64,000 nucleotides of DNA from JADZAI01 sp964390465. GTDB lineage: Bacteria; Pseudomonadota; Alphaproteobacteria; Micropepsales; Micropepsaceae. Made by a program: the position numbers and the translations under genes. The notes beneath the pieces are model-generated. The model worked only from the letters and a program-made list of their open reading frames with translations, did no database searches and was not told the DNA's origin. Shown piece after piece: positions 1 to 8,440 of this stretch. How positions within the stretch are numbered: the first letter of the stretch is position 1; each line of letters opens with the position of its first letter. Location: positions 186,001 to 250,000 of the forward strand of contig CAYMIJ010000001.1 in NCBI GenBank assembly GCA_964390465.1, in the 5' to 3' direction.

Positions 1-147
1 GCGCGCGAAGAAAGTCGCGGCGGACACTACCGCAGCGACTTCCCTGAGCCACGCGACGATTGGAAACACCGCACCTGCACGACGCTCAGTGCGGCCGAAG
101 CTGTCGCTGCCGAAGCGCTTTCCAAATCCGTAAAACCTGCGGCATAA
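1..147 (+). CDS. nadB: L-aspartate oxidase, C-terminal fragment
   Basis: Only the last 48 codons are inside the window; the 5' part lies before base 1. The visible peptide contains ESRGGHYRSDFP, the conserved C-terminal signature of the succinate dehydrogenase/L-aspartate oxidase flavoprotein family in its NadB form. NadB oxidises L-aspartate to iminoaspartate, the first step of de novo NAD synthesis. The stop codon is 6 bases before the nadC start, so the two are almost certainly co-transcribed. The identification rests on the short tail plus the nadC neighbour. Confidence 0.85.
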   Translation, partial: AREESRGGHYRSDFPEPRDDWKHRTCTTLSAAEAVAAEALSKSVKPAA

Positions 148-153
148 AAGATC

Positions 154-1014
154 ATGACATCCCTTACGCCCCTGCCCGCTTTGCTGATCGAACCTGCTGT
201 GCGCGCGGCACTCATCGAAGATCTGGGCCGCGCTGGAGACATCACCACCAACGCCACCATTCCTGCCGAGGCACGGGCGCGTGTGGTGATCGCCGCCCGC
301 AAGCAGGGCCGTGTCTCCGGTCTCGACTTCGCGCGCTGTGCCTTTCAGGCGCTGGATGCCGGGTCAGTGTTCACGGTTCAGGTTCCCGATGGCCGCGATG
401 TCAGCCCCGGCGAAACGATTGCCACCATCGAAGCGCACACGCGCGCGCTGCTTTCAGCTGAACGTGTCGCACTGAACTTCACGGGGCGACTCTCCGGTGT
501 TGCCACACTCACCTCCGCCTATGTGAACTGCATCGTGGGTACCACGGCGACCATCGTCGATACGCGCAAGACCACGCCTGGCTGGCGTGCCTTTGAAAAA
601 TACGCCGTGCGGTGCGGCGGTGGCGGCAATCATCGCTTCGGGCTGGATGACGCTGTCCTCATCAAGGACAATCATGTCGCGGCCGCAGGCGGCGTCGCTG
701 AGGCCATCAAGCGCGCCCGTGCCCATACCGGCCACATGGTCAAGATCGAGGTCGAGGTCGACACGCTGGAACAGCTCTGTCAGGCGCTCGGCGCAAATGC
801 CGATATCGTGCTGCTCGACAACATGACGCCTGAGATGCTGCGCGAGGCGGTGCAGATCAATGCAGGACGCGCCACGCTGGAAGCATCAGGCGGCGTCAAT
901 CTCGAAACGGTCAGGGGCATCGCCGAAACCGGCGTCGATCTCATCTCGGTAGGGGCGCTGACTCACAGCGCCGCCTGCCTTGATATTGGCCTCGATTTCG
1001 TCGCGGCGCTGTAA
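154..1014 (+). CDS. nadC: Nicotinate-nucleotide pyrophosphorylase (quinolinate phosphoribosyltransferase)
   Basis: A 286-residue protein, the usual length for NadC. It converts quinolinate and PRPP to nicotinate mononucleotide, CO2 and pyrophosphate in the cytoplasm. Recognisable motifs are DTRKTTPGWRAFEKYAV, the glycine-rich GGGGNHRFGLDD, and IKDNH, which carry the Arg, Lys and His residues that bind quinolinate and PRPP. Further on come EVEVDTLEQ and LLDNMTPE, acidic and barrel-end motifs of the type II PRTase barrel. It follows nadB by 6 bases in the same orientation. The ATG gives the normal N-terminal PRTase helix, so the start is well supported. Confidence 0.96.
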   Translation: MTSLTPLPALLIEPAVRAALIEDLGRAGDITTNATIPAEARARVVIAARKQGRVSGLDFARCAFQALDAGSVFTVQVPDGRDVSPGETIATIEAHTRALLSAERVALNFTGRLSGVATLTSAYVNCIVGTTATIVDTRKTTPGWRAFEKYAVRCGGGGNHRFGLDDAVLIKDNHVAAAGGVAEAIKRARAHTGHMVKIEVEVDTLEQLCQALGANADIVLLDNMTPEMLREAVQINAGRATLEASGGVNLETVRGIAETGVDLISVGALTHSAACLDIGLDFVAAL

Positions 1015-1017
1015 GTC

Positions 1018-1995
1018 TCAGGCCGCGAGGAACCCTTCCAGCTTCTTGCGGATGATCGTGTGCGCTTCGTCCATGATGCGGTCGATGAGTTCCTTCACCG
1101 TGGGCACATCATGGATCAATCCGGCCACCATGCCGCATGACCATGCACCGACATCCATGTCGCCTTCCTGCATGATGCGCGGATAAACACCGCCGACATA
1201 TTCCCGAATATCCTCAATCGTGGTGGCGTCGCCCTTGGCCTTCTCGATGGCGACAATCTTCTCAACCGCCGGATTGGTCAGCACACGCTCTGTATTGCGC
1301 AGCGGACGCATCACCAGACGCGTATCCAGCTCGCTCGCCGCAACGATAGCCTTCTTCACGTTCTCATGCACTGGCGCTTCCTTTGTGGCGATAAAGCGCG
1401 TGCCCATGTTCATGCCTTCCGCACCCAGCGCCATGGCGGCAACAAGGCTGCGGCCATCGGCCATGCCGCCCGAAGCAACGAACGGAATCTTCAACTCCTC
1501 GGCGGCACGCGGCAGCAGGATCATGTTGGGGATATCATCCTCACCCGGATGACCACCGCACTCAAAGCCATCCACGCTGACCGCATCACAGCCGATCTTT
1601 TCCGCTTTCAGTGAATGACGAACCGAGGTGCACTTATGGATTACCTTGATGCCTGCCGCCTGCATCTGCGGCATATAGGCTTCGGGGCTGCGGCCAGCGG
1701 TTTCCACCGCCTTCACGCCGCCTTCGATGATCGCTTCGATATATTCCTTGTATGGCGGATTGGCGAAACCGGGCAGGAAGGTCAGGTTCACGCCGAACGG
1801 CTTGTCGGTCATTGCGCGGCAGCGGGCAATTTCCTTCGCCAGCGCTTCGGGCGTCGGCTGAGTTAAGGCGGTCAGAATGCCAAGCCCGCCCGCATTCGAA
1901 ACGGCAGCCGCCAGTTCCGCCAGCCCGACAAAGTGCATGCCGCCCTGAATGATCGGATGCTGGATACCAAACAGCTCTGTGATGCGGGTTTTCAT
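1018..1995 (-). CDS. Nitronate monooxygenase family flavoprotein
   Basis: A 325-residue TIM-barrel FMN enzyme of the nitronate monooxygenase (2-nitropropane dioxygenase) family. The N-terminus reads ITELFGIQHPIIQGGM, and the conserved His motif is ECGGHPGEDD. ASGGMADGRSL and GAEGMNMGTRF form the FMN phosphate-binding part. The family oxidises alkyl nitronates such as propionate-3-nitronate; many bacterial members have unknown physiological substrates. The reading frame extends upstream, but the ATG used here has AGGAGA about 6 bases before it and begins the conserved fold. It converges on nadC with 3 bases between the stops and diverges from an acyl-CoA dehydrogenase, leaving a 135-base shared promoter region. 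Confidence 0.88.
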   Translation of the reverse strand: MKTRITELFGIQHPIIQGGMHFVGLAELAAAVSNAGGLGILTALTQPTPEALAKEIARCRAMTDKPFGVNLTFLPGFANPPYKEYIEAIIEGGVKAVETAGRSPEAYMPQMQAAGIKVIHKCTSVRHSLKAEKIGCDAVSVDGFECGGHPGEDDIPNMILLPRAAEELKIPFVASGGMADGRSLVAAMALGAEGMNMGTRFIATKEAPVHENVKKAIVAASELDTRLVMRPLRNTERVLTNPAVEKIVAIEKAKGDATTIEDIREYVGGVYPRIMQEGDMDVGAWSCGMVAGLIHDVPTVKELIDRIMDEAHTIIRKKLEGFLAA

Positions 1996-2130
1996 GGCCG
2001 TCTCCTGATGATGCCATGCCAACAATGCGGATTTTCGCTCCCATGAAAAGCCTGCCTTTAGGGAACGCGGGGGGCATTGAGCCCGCCCGTCATTCATGGT
2101 CTGATTTCTGCGTCAAAAAATGAGGACGCC

Positions 2131-3393
2131 ATGAACAAGCCCGCCTTTGAAGTCTCACCCGATCAGGAGGTCGAGTTGAACGATCTGCGCATGTCGAAAG
2201 AGGCCCAGCCGCTGATGGATGCGGTGCTGAAGCACATCGCCGACAATGTGGAACCTATCGCCGAGGAGTTCTACCGGCTTGGTGAAAACCGCAAGGATCG
2301 CTGGAGCTGGGCACCAGGCCAGCTGGAGCTTCTGGAAGGTGCCAAGAACAAGGCCAAGGCGTCTGGCCTATGGAACTTCTTCCTGCCGCATTCCGACATC
2401 GGTCGCGGCCTCACCAATCTCGATTACGCCTATATCGCTGTTGAACTCGGCAAGCAGCCGCTGGCATCAGAATCGCTCAACTGTTCAGCGCCAGACACCG
2501 GCAATATGGAAGTGCTGGAACGGGTCGGCACACCTGAACAAAAAGAACGCTGGCTCAAGCCCCTGCTGAATGGTGAAATCCGGTCGGCCTATGCGATGAC
2601 GGAACCGAACGTCGCCTCGTCCGACGCCAAGAACATTTCCACCCGCGCAGAGCTGGTGGGCGATAACTGGGTTATCAACGGCGAGAAGTATTATATTTCC
2701 GGCGCCGGCGATCCGCGCTGCAAAATCATGATCTGCATGGTCAAGACCAGCCCGAACGCCCCGCCGCAATTCCAGCAGTCACAGATCCTCGTGCCGAAAG
2801 ACACGCCCGGCGTGGAAATCGTCGGTCCGATGCATGTATTCGGCGAAGATCATGCACCGCATGGTCATATGCATATCCGCTTCAACAATGTGCAGGTGCC
2901 CAAGGAAAACATGCTGCTGGGCGAAGGACGCGGCTTTGAGATTTCACAGCTGCGCCTTGGGCCGGGCCGCATTCACCACTGCATGCGCTCGATTGGTCAG
3001 GCGGAAAAGGCGCTGGACCTGATGGTGAAACGCGCCACCAGCCGCGTGGCGTTCGGCAAGCCGCTCGCCCAGCTTGGCAAGAATCTTGAGGTCATCGCGC
3101 GGGCCCGCATCGAGATCGAAGCGATGCGCCTCATGGTGCTCAAGGCCGCCCGTGCCATGGACGTTCTTGGCAATCGTGAAGCCCGCGTGTGGGTTTCCAT
3201 GGTCAAGGCCATGGTGCCGGAACGTGTCTGCCAGATCATCGATCAGGCGATTCAGATTCACGGCGCTACTGGCATTTCAGACTGGACCCCGCTCGCCAAG
3301 ATGTACACCAACATGCGCCACCTGCGCTTCGCCGATGGCCCCGATGAAGTACACCACATGGTCGTTGGCCGCGCGGAACTGACACGACACTGA
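2131..3393 (+). CDS. Acyl-CoA dehydrogenase, ACAD10/11-like
   Basis: A 420-residue FAD-dependent acyl-CoA dehydrogenase. The N-terminal helical domain is followed by the beta domain motif AYAMTEPNVASSDA and the C-terminal helical domain with RVAFGKPLAQLG and QIHGATGISDWTPLA. The C-terminal sequence ADGPDEVHHMVVGRAEL resembles the ACAD10/ACAD11 branch rather than short-chain enzymes. Members remove two hydrogens from the alpha-beta bond of acyl-CoA, often of long, branched or 4-hydroxy chains; the substrate cannot be told here. The start ATG follows a TGAGGAC ribosome site; longer in-frame upstream starts lack family similarity. A strong intrinsic terminator follows the stop. Confidence 0.9.
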   Translation: MNKPAFEVSPDQEVELNDLRMSKEAQPLMDAVLKHIADNVEPIAEEFYRLGENRKDRWSWAPGQLELLEGAKNKAKASGLWNFFLPHSDIGRGLTNLDYAYIAVELGKQPLASESLNCSAPDTGNMEVLERVGTPEQKERWLKPLLNGEIRSAYAMTEPNVASSDAKNISTRAELVGDNWVINGEKYYISGAGDPRCKIMICMVKTSPNAPPQFQQSQILVPKDTPGVEIVGPMHVFGEDHAPHGHMHIRFNNVQVPKENMLLGEGRGFEISQLRLGPGRIHHCMRSIGQAEKALDLMVKRATSRVAFGKPLAQLGKNLEVIARARIEIEAMRLMVLKAARAMDVLGNREARVWVSMVKAMVPERVCQIIDQAIQIHGATGISDWTPLAKMYTNMRHLRFADGPDEVHHMVVGRAELTRH

Positions 3394-3400
3394 AGCAATC

Positions 3401-3430
3401 GGGGCAGGTCAGGCACCTGCCCCTTTTTTT
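3401..3430 (+). terminator. Rho-independent terminator after the acyl-CoA dehydrogenase
   Basis: A perfect 9-bp stem, GGGGCAGGT paired with ACCTGCCCC around a 5-base loop, is followed by seven T. It serves the plus-strand dehydrogenase. The convergent rarA gene ends inside it: the rarA stop codon shares base 3409 with the left arm. Confidence 0.88.
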
Positions 3431-4719
3431 GCGCGCAGCTTCGCCCAATATTCGAGCCGCTTGATGATCTCGCGCTCGAAGCCGGTTTCTTTCGGTGCAT
3501 AAAGAACTGGCCGCGCCATCCCGTCAGGAAAATAGTTCTGTCCTGAAAATCCGTCTTCGGTGTCGGGGTCGTAAGCGTACCCAGCCCCATACCCTTCCGA
3601 CTTCATCAGCTTGGTTGGCGCATTCAGAATATGCTTTGGTGGCATCAGCGAGCCGGTGGCCTTCGCCGCTGCGCGCGCCGCCCCGAAGGCCTTGTAAACC
3701 GCGTTGGATTTGGGCGCTGTGGCGCAATAGACAACTGCTTCGGCAATCGCCAGCTCACCTTCCGGGCTGCCCAGAAAGTCATAAGTGTCCTTCGCTGCCA
3801 ACGCGATGGTCAGCGCCTGCGGATCAGCAAGGCCGATATCTTCCACCGCCATCCGTACGATGCGCCGGATGAGATAAAGCGGCTGCTCACCGCCCGCCAG
3901 CATCCGCGCCAGCCAGTAAAGTGCAGCGTCCGGGTCAGATCCGCGCACCGATTTATGCAGCGCCGAAATCAGATTGTAATGCTCTTCCCGGTCCTTGTCG
4001 TAAGCGGGCGCGCGCTTCTGCACGACTTCGGCAAGCTGCGCGCTTGAAAGGGGCGCGGCTGTCTCCAGCGCCAGCAATTCATCGGCAAGATTGAGCAGAT
4101 AGCGGCCATCGCCATCCGCCATGGCGATCAGCGCCTCGCGGGCGGTTTCATCCAACGGCAGCTTCTTTTCCGTGACAGCTTCGGCGCGCGCAAGAATCGC
4201 CTCCAGCGCCGTCTCGTCCAGCCGCTTCAGCACCAGAACCTGACAGCGCGACAGCAATGCAGCGTTGAGTTCAAAGCTGGGATTTTCGGTGGTCGCACCG
4301 ATCAGCACGATGGTGCCGTCTTCCATCACCGGCAGAAAGGCATCCTGCTGCGAGCGGTTGAAGCGGTGGATTTCATCCACGAACAAAAGTGTGCCCTGCC
4401 CCGCCAGCCGACGCGCGCGCGCGGCCTCAAACACTTTTTTCAGATCAGCCACACCGGAAAAGATCGCACTGATCTGCACGAAGTGCAGCTTGCTCACCTG
4501 CGCCAGCAGCCGTGCGATGGTCGTCTTGCCTGTGCCGGGCGGTCCCCACAGAACCATTGAGGTGATGCGGTGGGCTGCCGCCATGCGCCCGATGGGTCCA
4601 TCAGCTTTCAGCAGATGATCCTGACCGATCACCTGTTCCAGAACCTGCGGCCGCAACCGATCCGCCAGCGGACGCACTGTGTCCGTCTCCATCCCGGCGG
4701 CAGCAAACAGGTCAGACAC
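3409..4719 (-). CDS. rarA: Replication-associated recombination protein A (AAA+ ATPase)
   Basis: A 436-residue RarA/MgsA/WRNIP1-family clamp-loader-like ATPase that acts at stalled replication forks. Walker A is GPPGTGKTT, Walker B LLFVDEIHRFN, and sensor 1 GATTENPSFELN. The C-terminal tetramerisation domain includes LISALHKSVRGSDPDAALYW and the ending PKETGFEREI. Translation appears to begin at a GTG whose G is shared with the TAG stop of the upstream protease gene, indicating translational coupling; the next in-frame ATG is nine codons later. The last codons form part of the terminator hairpin of the opposing gene. Confidence 0.95.
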   Translation of the reverse strand: MSDLFAAAGMETDTVRPLADRLRPQVLEQVIGQDHLLKADGPIGRMAAAHRITSMVLWGPPGTGKTTIARLLAQVSKLHFVQISAIFSGVADLKKVFEAARARRLAGQGTLLFVDEIHRFNRSQQDAFLPVMEDGTIVLIGATTENPSFELNAALLSRCQVLVLKRLDETALEAILARAEAVTEKKLPLDETAREALIAMADGDGRYLLNLADELLALETAAPLSSAQLAEVVQKRAPAYDKDREEHYNLISALHKSVRGSDPDAALYWLARMLAGGEQPLYLIRRIVRMAVEDIGLADPQALTIALAAKDTYDFLGSPEGELAIAEAVVYCATAPKSNAVYKAFGAARAAAKATGSLMPPKHILNAPTKLMKSEGYGAGYAYDPDTEDGFSGQNYFPDGMARPVLYAPKETGFEREIIKRLEYWAKLRAKKGAGA

Positions 4720-6107
4720 TAGGGCGACACCTCCAGCGTCAGCACTTCACTGCCGCGTTTGACCGCGATGCGCCAGCCTTGCCGTTCGCCCGCTTTCAAT
4801 GCCGTCAGCAGCGCAACGATGGTGTCGATGTCGGTATCATTCACGCGTGCAATAATATCGCCGGGCACAAAGCCATAGCGCCGCGCGATCGAGCGGCGGT
4901 CGATACCCAGCACAACCACGCCCGACATATCCTCAATGCCCAGTTCCTCGGCATAAGCAGGGCTGAGTTCAGCAACCTCTGTGCCCTGCATCGGATTGCG
5001 GCCTTCCACCGTCTGCTGCTTGCGCTCACCATCAGGCGGCGCTGCCAGTGTGACAGTCCAGGTCGTCCACTGGCCGCCGCGCAGACCCTCCAGCTTCGCC
5101 TGCTTCCCGATGCCAGCCGTCGCGATGCGATAACGCACAGACTGCTGATCGTTCACCTCAAAGCCGTCGATCTTCATGACGACATCACCGGCCTGCAATC
5201 CTGCCCCAGCTGCTGGCCCGCCCGGATACACCGAACGCACGATGACACCCTGCGGCCTGTCCAGCCCCATGGACTGGGCCAGATCCTGCGTCAGCGTCTG
5301 TGTTTCAGCACCCAGCCAGGCGCGCGACACCTTGCCGCCAGCGCCTGCCCCGTCAATCGTCGCGCGTACCATGTTGGAAGGGATCGCAAAGCCGATCCCG
5401 ATGGAGCCACCCGATCGCGAAAAGATGGCGGTGTTGATGCCAATGAGCTCACCGTCCGCTGTCACCAGCGCGCCGCCCGAATTGCCGGGATTAACCGCTG
5501 CATCAGTCTGAATGAAAGACTGGAAATCGGAAATATTGGTGTTGGTGCGGGCCACGGCTGAGATGATGCCCATCGTCACCGTCTGCCCCACACCGAACGG
5601 ATTACCGATGGCCAGCACCAGATCGCCCACTTCCGCGCTATCGGAATTGCGCAAGGTCACGGTCGGCAGCTGCTCGCCTTTGGTGTCGATCTTGAGCAGT
5701 GCGATGTCGGTACGGGCATCAGCCACCTGCACTTTGGCCTGAAACTCGCGGCGATCGGCAAGCACCACGGTCAGTTCGTCAGCGCCCTCGATCACGTGAT
5801 TATTGGTGACGATCAGGCCATCGGCCTGCACGATGACGCCTGATCCCAGCGAGTTTTGTGTACGATCCTGCTGCGGCCCGTAAAACTGTTCATAGAACGG
5901 ATCACCCGCAAACGGGTTCTGAACGATGGTCTTGGCATAGACATTCACCACTGCCGGCGCGACGCGCTTCACCACTGGCGCGAAACTATCTGCAAGCTCA
6001 GCTTTGGTTTCGGGTGGCGGAGGCGGCAGGGGTGCGACAGGGGCTTCCTGCGCAACAGCCGCCCGCAGCATCAGAACAAGAGCCGCCGAAGAAATCAGAA
6101 AACGCAT
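4719..6107 (-). CDS. Do/DegP-family periplasmic serine endoprotease
   Basis: A 462-residue trypsin-like protease with a Sec signal peptide (MRFLISSAALVLMLRAAVA, cleavage likely after AVA), so it acts in the periplasm. The catalytic triad is visible: His in VTNNHVIEGADE, Asp in ARTDIALLKID, Ser in NPGNSGGAL. Two PDZ domains follow: the first contains GVIVRSVYPGGPAAGAGLQ and the second GDIIARVNDTDIDT. The family degrades and chaperones misfolded envelope proteins. A start 12 bases upstream is also in frame; this one is preferred for GGAG spacing and the signal peptide. It lies 31 bases after queF and overlaps rarA by one base, so it probably belongs to the que transcript. Confidence 0.92.
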   Translation of the reverse strand: MRFLISSAALVLMLRAAVAQEAPVAPLPPPPPETKAELADSFAPVVKRVAPAVVNVYAKTIVQNPFAGDPFYEQFYGPQQDRTQNSLGSGVIVQADGLIVTNNHVIEGADELTVVLADRREFQAKVQVADARTDIALLKIDTKGEQLPTVTLRNSDSAEVGDLVLAIGNPFGVGQTVTMGIISAVARTNTNISDFQSFIQTDAAVNPGNSGGALVTADGELIGINTAIFSRSGGSIGIGFAIPSNMVRATIDGAGAGGKVSRAWLGAETQTLTQDLAQSMGLDRPQGVIVRSVYPGGPAAGAGLQAGDVVMKIDGFEVNDQQSVRYRIATAGIGKQAKLEGLRGGQWTTWTVTLAAPPDGERKQQTVEGRNPMQGTEVAELSPAYAEELGIEDMSGVVVLGIDRRSIARRYGFVPGDIIARVNDTDIDTIVALLTALKAGERQGWRIAVKRGSEVLTLEVSP

Positions 6108-6138
6108 ACCCTGCTCCATCTTCAGCAATGGCGACTGG

Positions 6139-6600
6139 CTATCCGCGCCCGCGATAGGTGGGCACACCCTGATCCGGCACGAAGAGCCCGCCGGGCAGTT
6201 TGCCAGTCTGCCAGAACACATCAATCGGAATACCGCCGCGCGGATACCAGTAGCCGCCAATGCGCAGCCATTTCGGTTTGATCGCGGCGCACAGGCGCTT
6301 GCCGATGCCCACCGTGCAATCTTCATGAAAGGCGCCGTGATTGCGGAAGCTGCCCAGAAAGAGTTTCAGCGACTTGCTTTCAATGATCGCTTTCGCCGGT
6401 GCATAATCAATCACCAGATGGGCAAAGTCAGGCTGGCCGGTGATCGGGCAGAGGCTCGTAAACTCCGGCGCGGTGAAGCGGATGAGATAATCCGTATCCG
6501 TGTGCGGGTTGGCCACGCTCTCCAGCACAGCCTCTTCCGGCGAGGCAGGCAGACCCGCATGGGTGCCCAGTTGTGTGAGACCCTTCACCGCTTTCGCCAT
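6139..6600 (-). CDS. queF: NADPH-dependent 7-cyano-7-deazaguanine reductase
   Basis: A 153-residue unimodular QueF of the tunnelling fold. It reduces the nitrile of preQ0 to the amine preQ1, the last step before insertion into tRNA for queuosine. The QueF signature ESKSLKLFL is present. The thioimide-forming nucleophile is Cys51 and the proton donor Asp58, both in CPITGQPDFAH. The ATG overlaps the queD stop as TGATG. A GTG one codon upstream is also possible. It is the fourth gene of a queC-E-D-F run. Confidence 0.96.
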   Translation of the reverse strand: MAKAVKGLTQLGTHAGLPASPEEAVLESVANPHTDTDYLIRFTAPEFTSLCPITGQPDFAHLVIDYAPAKAIIESKSLKLFLGSFRNHGAFHEDCTVGIGKRLCAAIKPKWLRIGGYWYPRGGIPIDVFWQTGKLPGGLFVPDQGVPTYRGRG

Positions 6601-6962
6601 CACGCGCTCCTGTAGGTGCAGCTCTGCCCCAAAGATGGGCGGCGCAAGGTCACAGCAGCCAGTTCAGGCAGATCAGCTTTCAGCCGCTCGTAAATCCAAA
6701 GGCAGATGCGTTCCATGGTGGGCAGATCAAGCCCGGCCACCTCGTTGAGCATGTGATGGTCGAGCTGACTGCGCACACCTGCCAGCGCCACATCGACATC
6801 ATCGAGATTGCGGATCATGCCGGTCACAGGGTCGGCCTTGCCCGCCAGCGCAACGTCGCAGAAATAGGAATGGCCATGCACCCGGCCATTGGGGTGACCG
6901 GCAGGCGCGCCCGGCTGAAAATGCGCGCTCTCGAAATGGAAGGTCTTGGTGATCTCTAACAT
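6600..6962 (-). CDS. queD: QueD/6-pyruvoyltetrahydropterin synthase homologue lacking usual catalytic residues
   Basis: A 120-residue T-fold protein in the position and size of QueD, which converts dihydroneopterin triphosphate to 6-carboxytetrahydropterin. The zinc ligands His14, His29 and His31 (VHGHSY) and the Asp68-His69 pair (LDHHMLN) are conserved. Compared from memory with E. coli QueD, the catalytic Cys of the CxxxHGH motif is Asn25 here (NGRVHGH). The conserved Glu near the C-terminus aligns with Arg108 (LRRPSLGQS). Either an alternative residue acts, or the protein has changed role. The operon context still argues for a queuosine role. The stop overlaps queF; the start is 36 bases after queE. 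Confidence 0.88.
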   Translation of the reverse strand: MLEITKTFHFESAHFQPGAPAGHPNGRVHGHSYFCDVALAGKADPVTGMIRNLDDVDVALAGVRSQLDHHMLNEVAGLDLPTMERICLWIYERLKADLPELAAVTLRRPSLGQSCTYRSA

Positions 6963-6998
6963 GGGCGTGCGGGCCTATACGCCCCTGCCATGGTTAAC

Positions 6999-7634
6999 TC
7001 AAGGAATGCCAATCAGCTTATGGGTCTGAAGGCTCAGCCGCCATTGCGGGTGGGCCTTGCAATACGCCACCGCCGCCACTGTGTTGGCCTCAAGCGCAGG
7101 CCCGTCCATCGGTTGCAGGAAGAAATGCTGGAAGGCGAGATGCGCGAAGCGTTCGGGCTGTGCTGCGTCCTGCGGAAAAACCAGTTTCAGCTCGTGACCT
7201 TCTGTCTGGGCCAACGCCGCATCGGCTTTGGGTGAAACGCAGATCCAGTCGACCCCAGGCGGAGCGGCGATCGTGCCGTTGGTTTCAACAGCAATCTCGA
7301 ACCCCACCTGATGAAGCGCCGCAATCAGCGCGTTATCGAGCTGGAGCAGCGGCTCACCACCTGTACAAACCACATAGGGCGTGCCCCCTGCCCCTTTTGG
7401 CCACAGCGCGGCAATGGCACTGGCCAGTGCGGCGGCCGTCGGGAACTTGCCGCCGCCTTCGCCATCCGTGCCCACGAAGTCTGTGTCGCAGAACGTGCAG
7501 ACGGCGGAAAGTCGGTCGCGCTCAAGCCCGCTCCACAGATTGCATCCGGCGAAACGGCAGAAGACGGCAGGCCGCCCGGCCTGCCCACCCTCGCCCTGCA
7601 GCGTGTAGAAGATTTCCTTCACTGCATAGGTCAT
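6999..7634 (-). CDS. queE: 7-carboxy-7-deazaguanine synthase (radical SAM)
   Basis: A 211-residue truncated-barrel radical SAM enzyme that rearranges 6-carboxytetrahydropterin to 7-carboxy-7-deazaguanine. The cluster motif is the expanded form: Cys31, Cys46 and Cys49, a C-x14-C-x2-C spacing known in one QueE clade, instead of the common CxxxCxxC. Other motifs are FYTLQGEGGQAG, which positions substrate, and CTGGEPLLQ, the SAM-binding GGE. The start ATG overlaps the queC stop as ATGA; a longer in-frame start eight codons upstream is less likely. Confidence 0.95.
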   Translation of the reverse strand: MTYAVKEIFYTLQGEGGQAGRPAVFCRFAGCNLWSGLERDRLSAVCTFCDTDFVGTDGEGGGKFPTAAALASAIAALWPKGAGGTPYVVCTGGEPLLQLDNALIAALHQVGFEIAVETNGTIAAPPGVDWICVSPKADAALAQTEGHELKLVFPQDAAQPERFAHLAFQHFFLQPMDGPALEANTVAAVAYCKAHPQWRLSLQTHKLIGIP

Positions 7635-8326
7635 GTGGGCGCCGAATAACCTGACCAACCATTGGCGCGAAGCTCACATGCCGGGCATGTGCCGCAGCCA
7701 TAGCCCCAGTCATGGCGGGTGCTGCGGTCGCCCAGATAGCAGGTATGCGTGTCCTCGATGATGAGATCGAGCAGCTTTTGCCCGCCCAACTGCTCGGCCA
7801 TCGCAAAGGTGCCAGCCTTGTCCACCCACATCAGCGGGGTTTCGATCTGGAAGTCAGCATCCATGCCCAGATTGACGGCCTTGTTCAGCGTACGCAGCGT
7901 CTCGTCGCGGCAGTCAGGATAGCCCGAATAATCCGTCTCGCACATGCCGCCGACCAGATGTTTCAGGCCGCGCCGATAGGCCAGCGCCGCCGCCGCCGTG
8001 AAGAACAGCAGGTTGCGGCCCGGCACGAAGGTGGTTGGCAGACCATGCGCGCCCATCTCGATCTGGGTGGCCTCGGTCAGTGCCGTGCCACCAATGTCGG
8101 CCAGCAGGCCGAGGTTCAGGACATGGTCCTCGCCCAACCGGCCAGCCCATGCGGGAAAGTCACGCGCAAGACGCTCAAGGATGCGGGGCCGCACCTCAAG
8201 CTCGACGGCATGGCGCTGGCCATAGGCAAAGCCAACCGTCTCGACCCGTTCAAACCGGTCGAGCGCCCAGGCGAGACAGGTGGTGGAATCCTGCCCGCCG
8301 GAAAAGAGAACCAGTGCGCCGCTCAT
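7631..8326 (-). CDS. queC: 7-cyano-7-deazaguanine synthase
   Basis: A 231-residue ATP-dependent ligase that turns the carboxylate of CDG into the nitrile of preQ0 with ammonia. The N-terminal PP-loop SGGQDSTTCLAWAL binds ATP. The C-terminal zinc site is in YGCGTCPACELR. It is the first gene of the que run (queC-queE-queD-queF) on the minus strand, and its stop overlaps queE. The 114 bases between its start and the divergent KAS gene should hold the promoter. I see no preQ1 riboswitch there. Confidence 0.96.
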   Translation of the reverse strand: MSGALVLFSGGQDSTTCLAWALDRFERVETVGFAYGQRHAVELEVRPRILERLARDFPAWAGRLGEDHVLNLGLLADIGGTALTEATQIEMGAHGLPTTFVPGRNLLFFTAAAALAYRRGLKHLVGGMCETDYSGYPDCRDETLRTLNKAVNLGMDADFQIETPLMWVDKAGTFAMAEQLGGQKLLDLIIEDTHTCYLGDRSTRHDWGYGCGTCPACELRANGWSGYSAPT

Positions 8327-8440
8327 GAGCCCTTGTAGCCCATGCCGCAGTGCAGCGGAACACTGGCTTGCACGCGCCGGGCAATGGGCTAAACCGTGGC
8401 CTTCGCCCTTCCGGGTACGTCACTTTTCAGGATTTCGCGC

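Noticed and set aside
8327..8440. A preQ1 riboswitch upstream of queC
   Set aside because: I looked for the small C-rich pseudoknot aptamer and found no convincing match in the 114 bases available.
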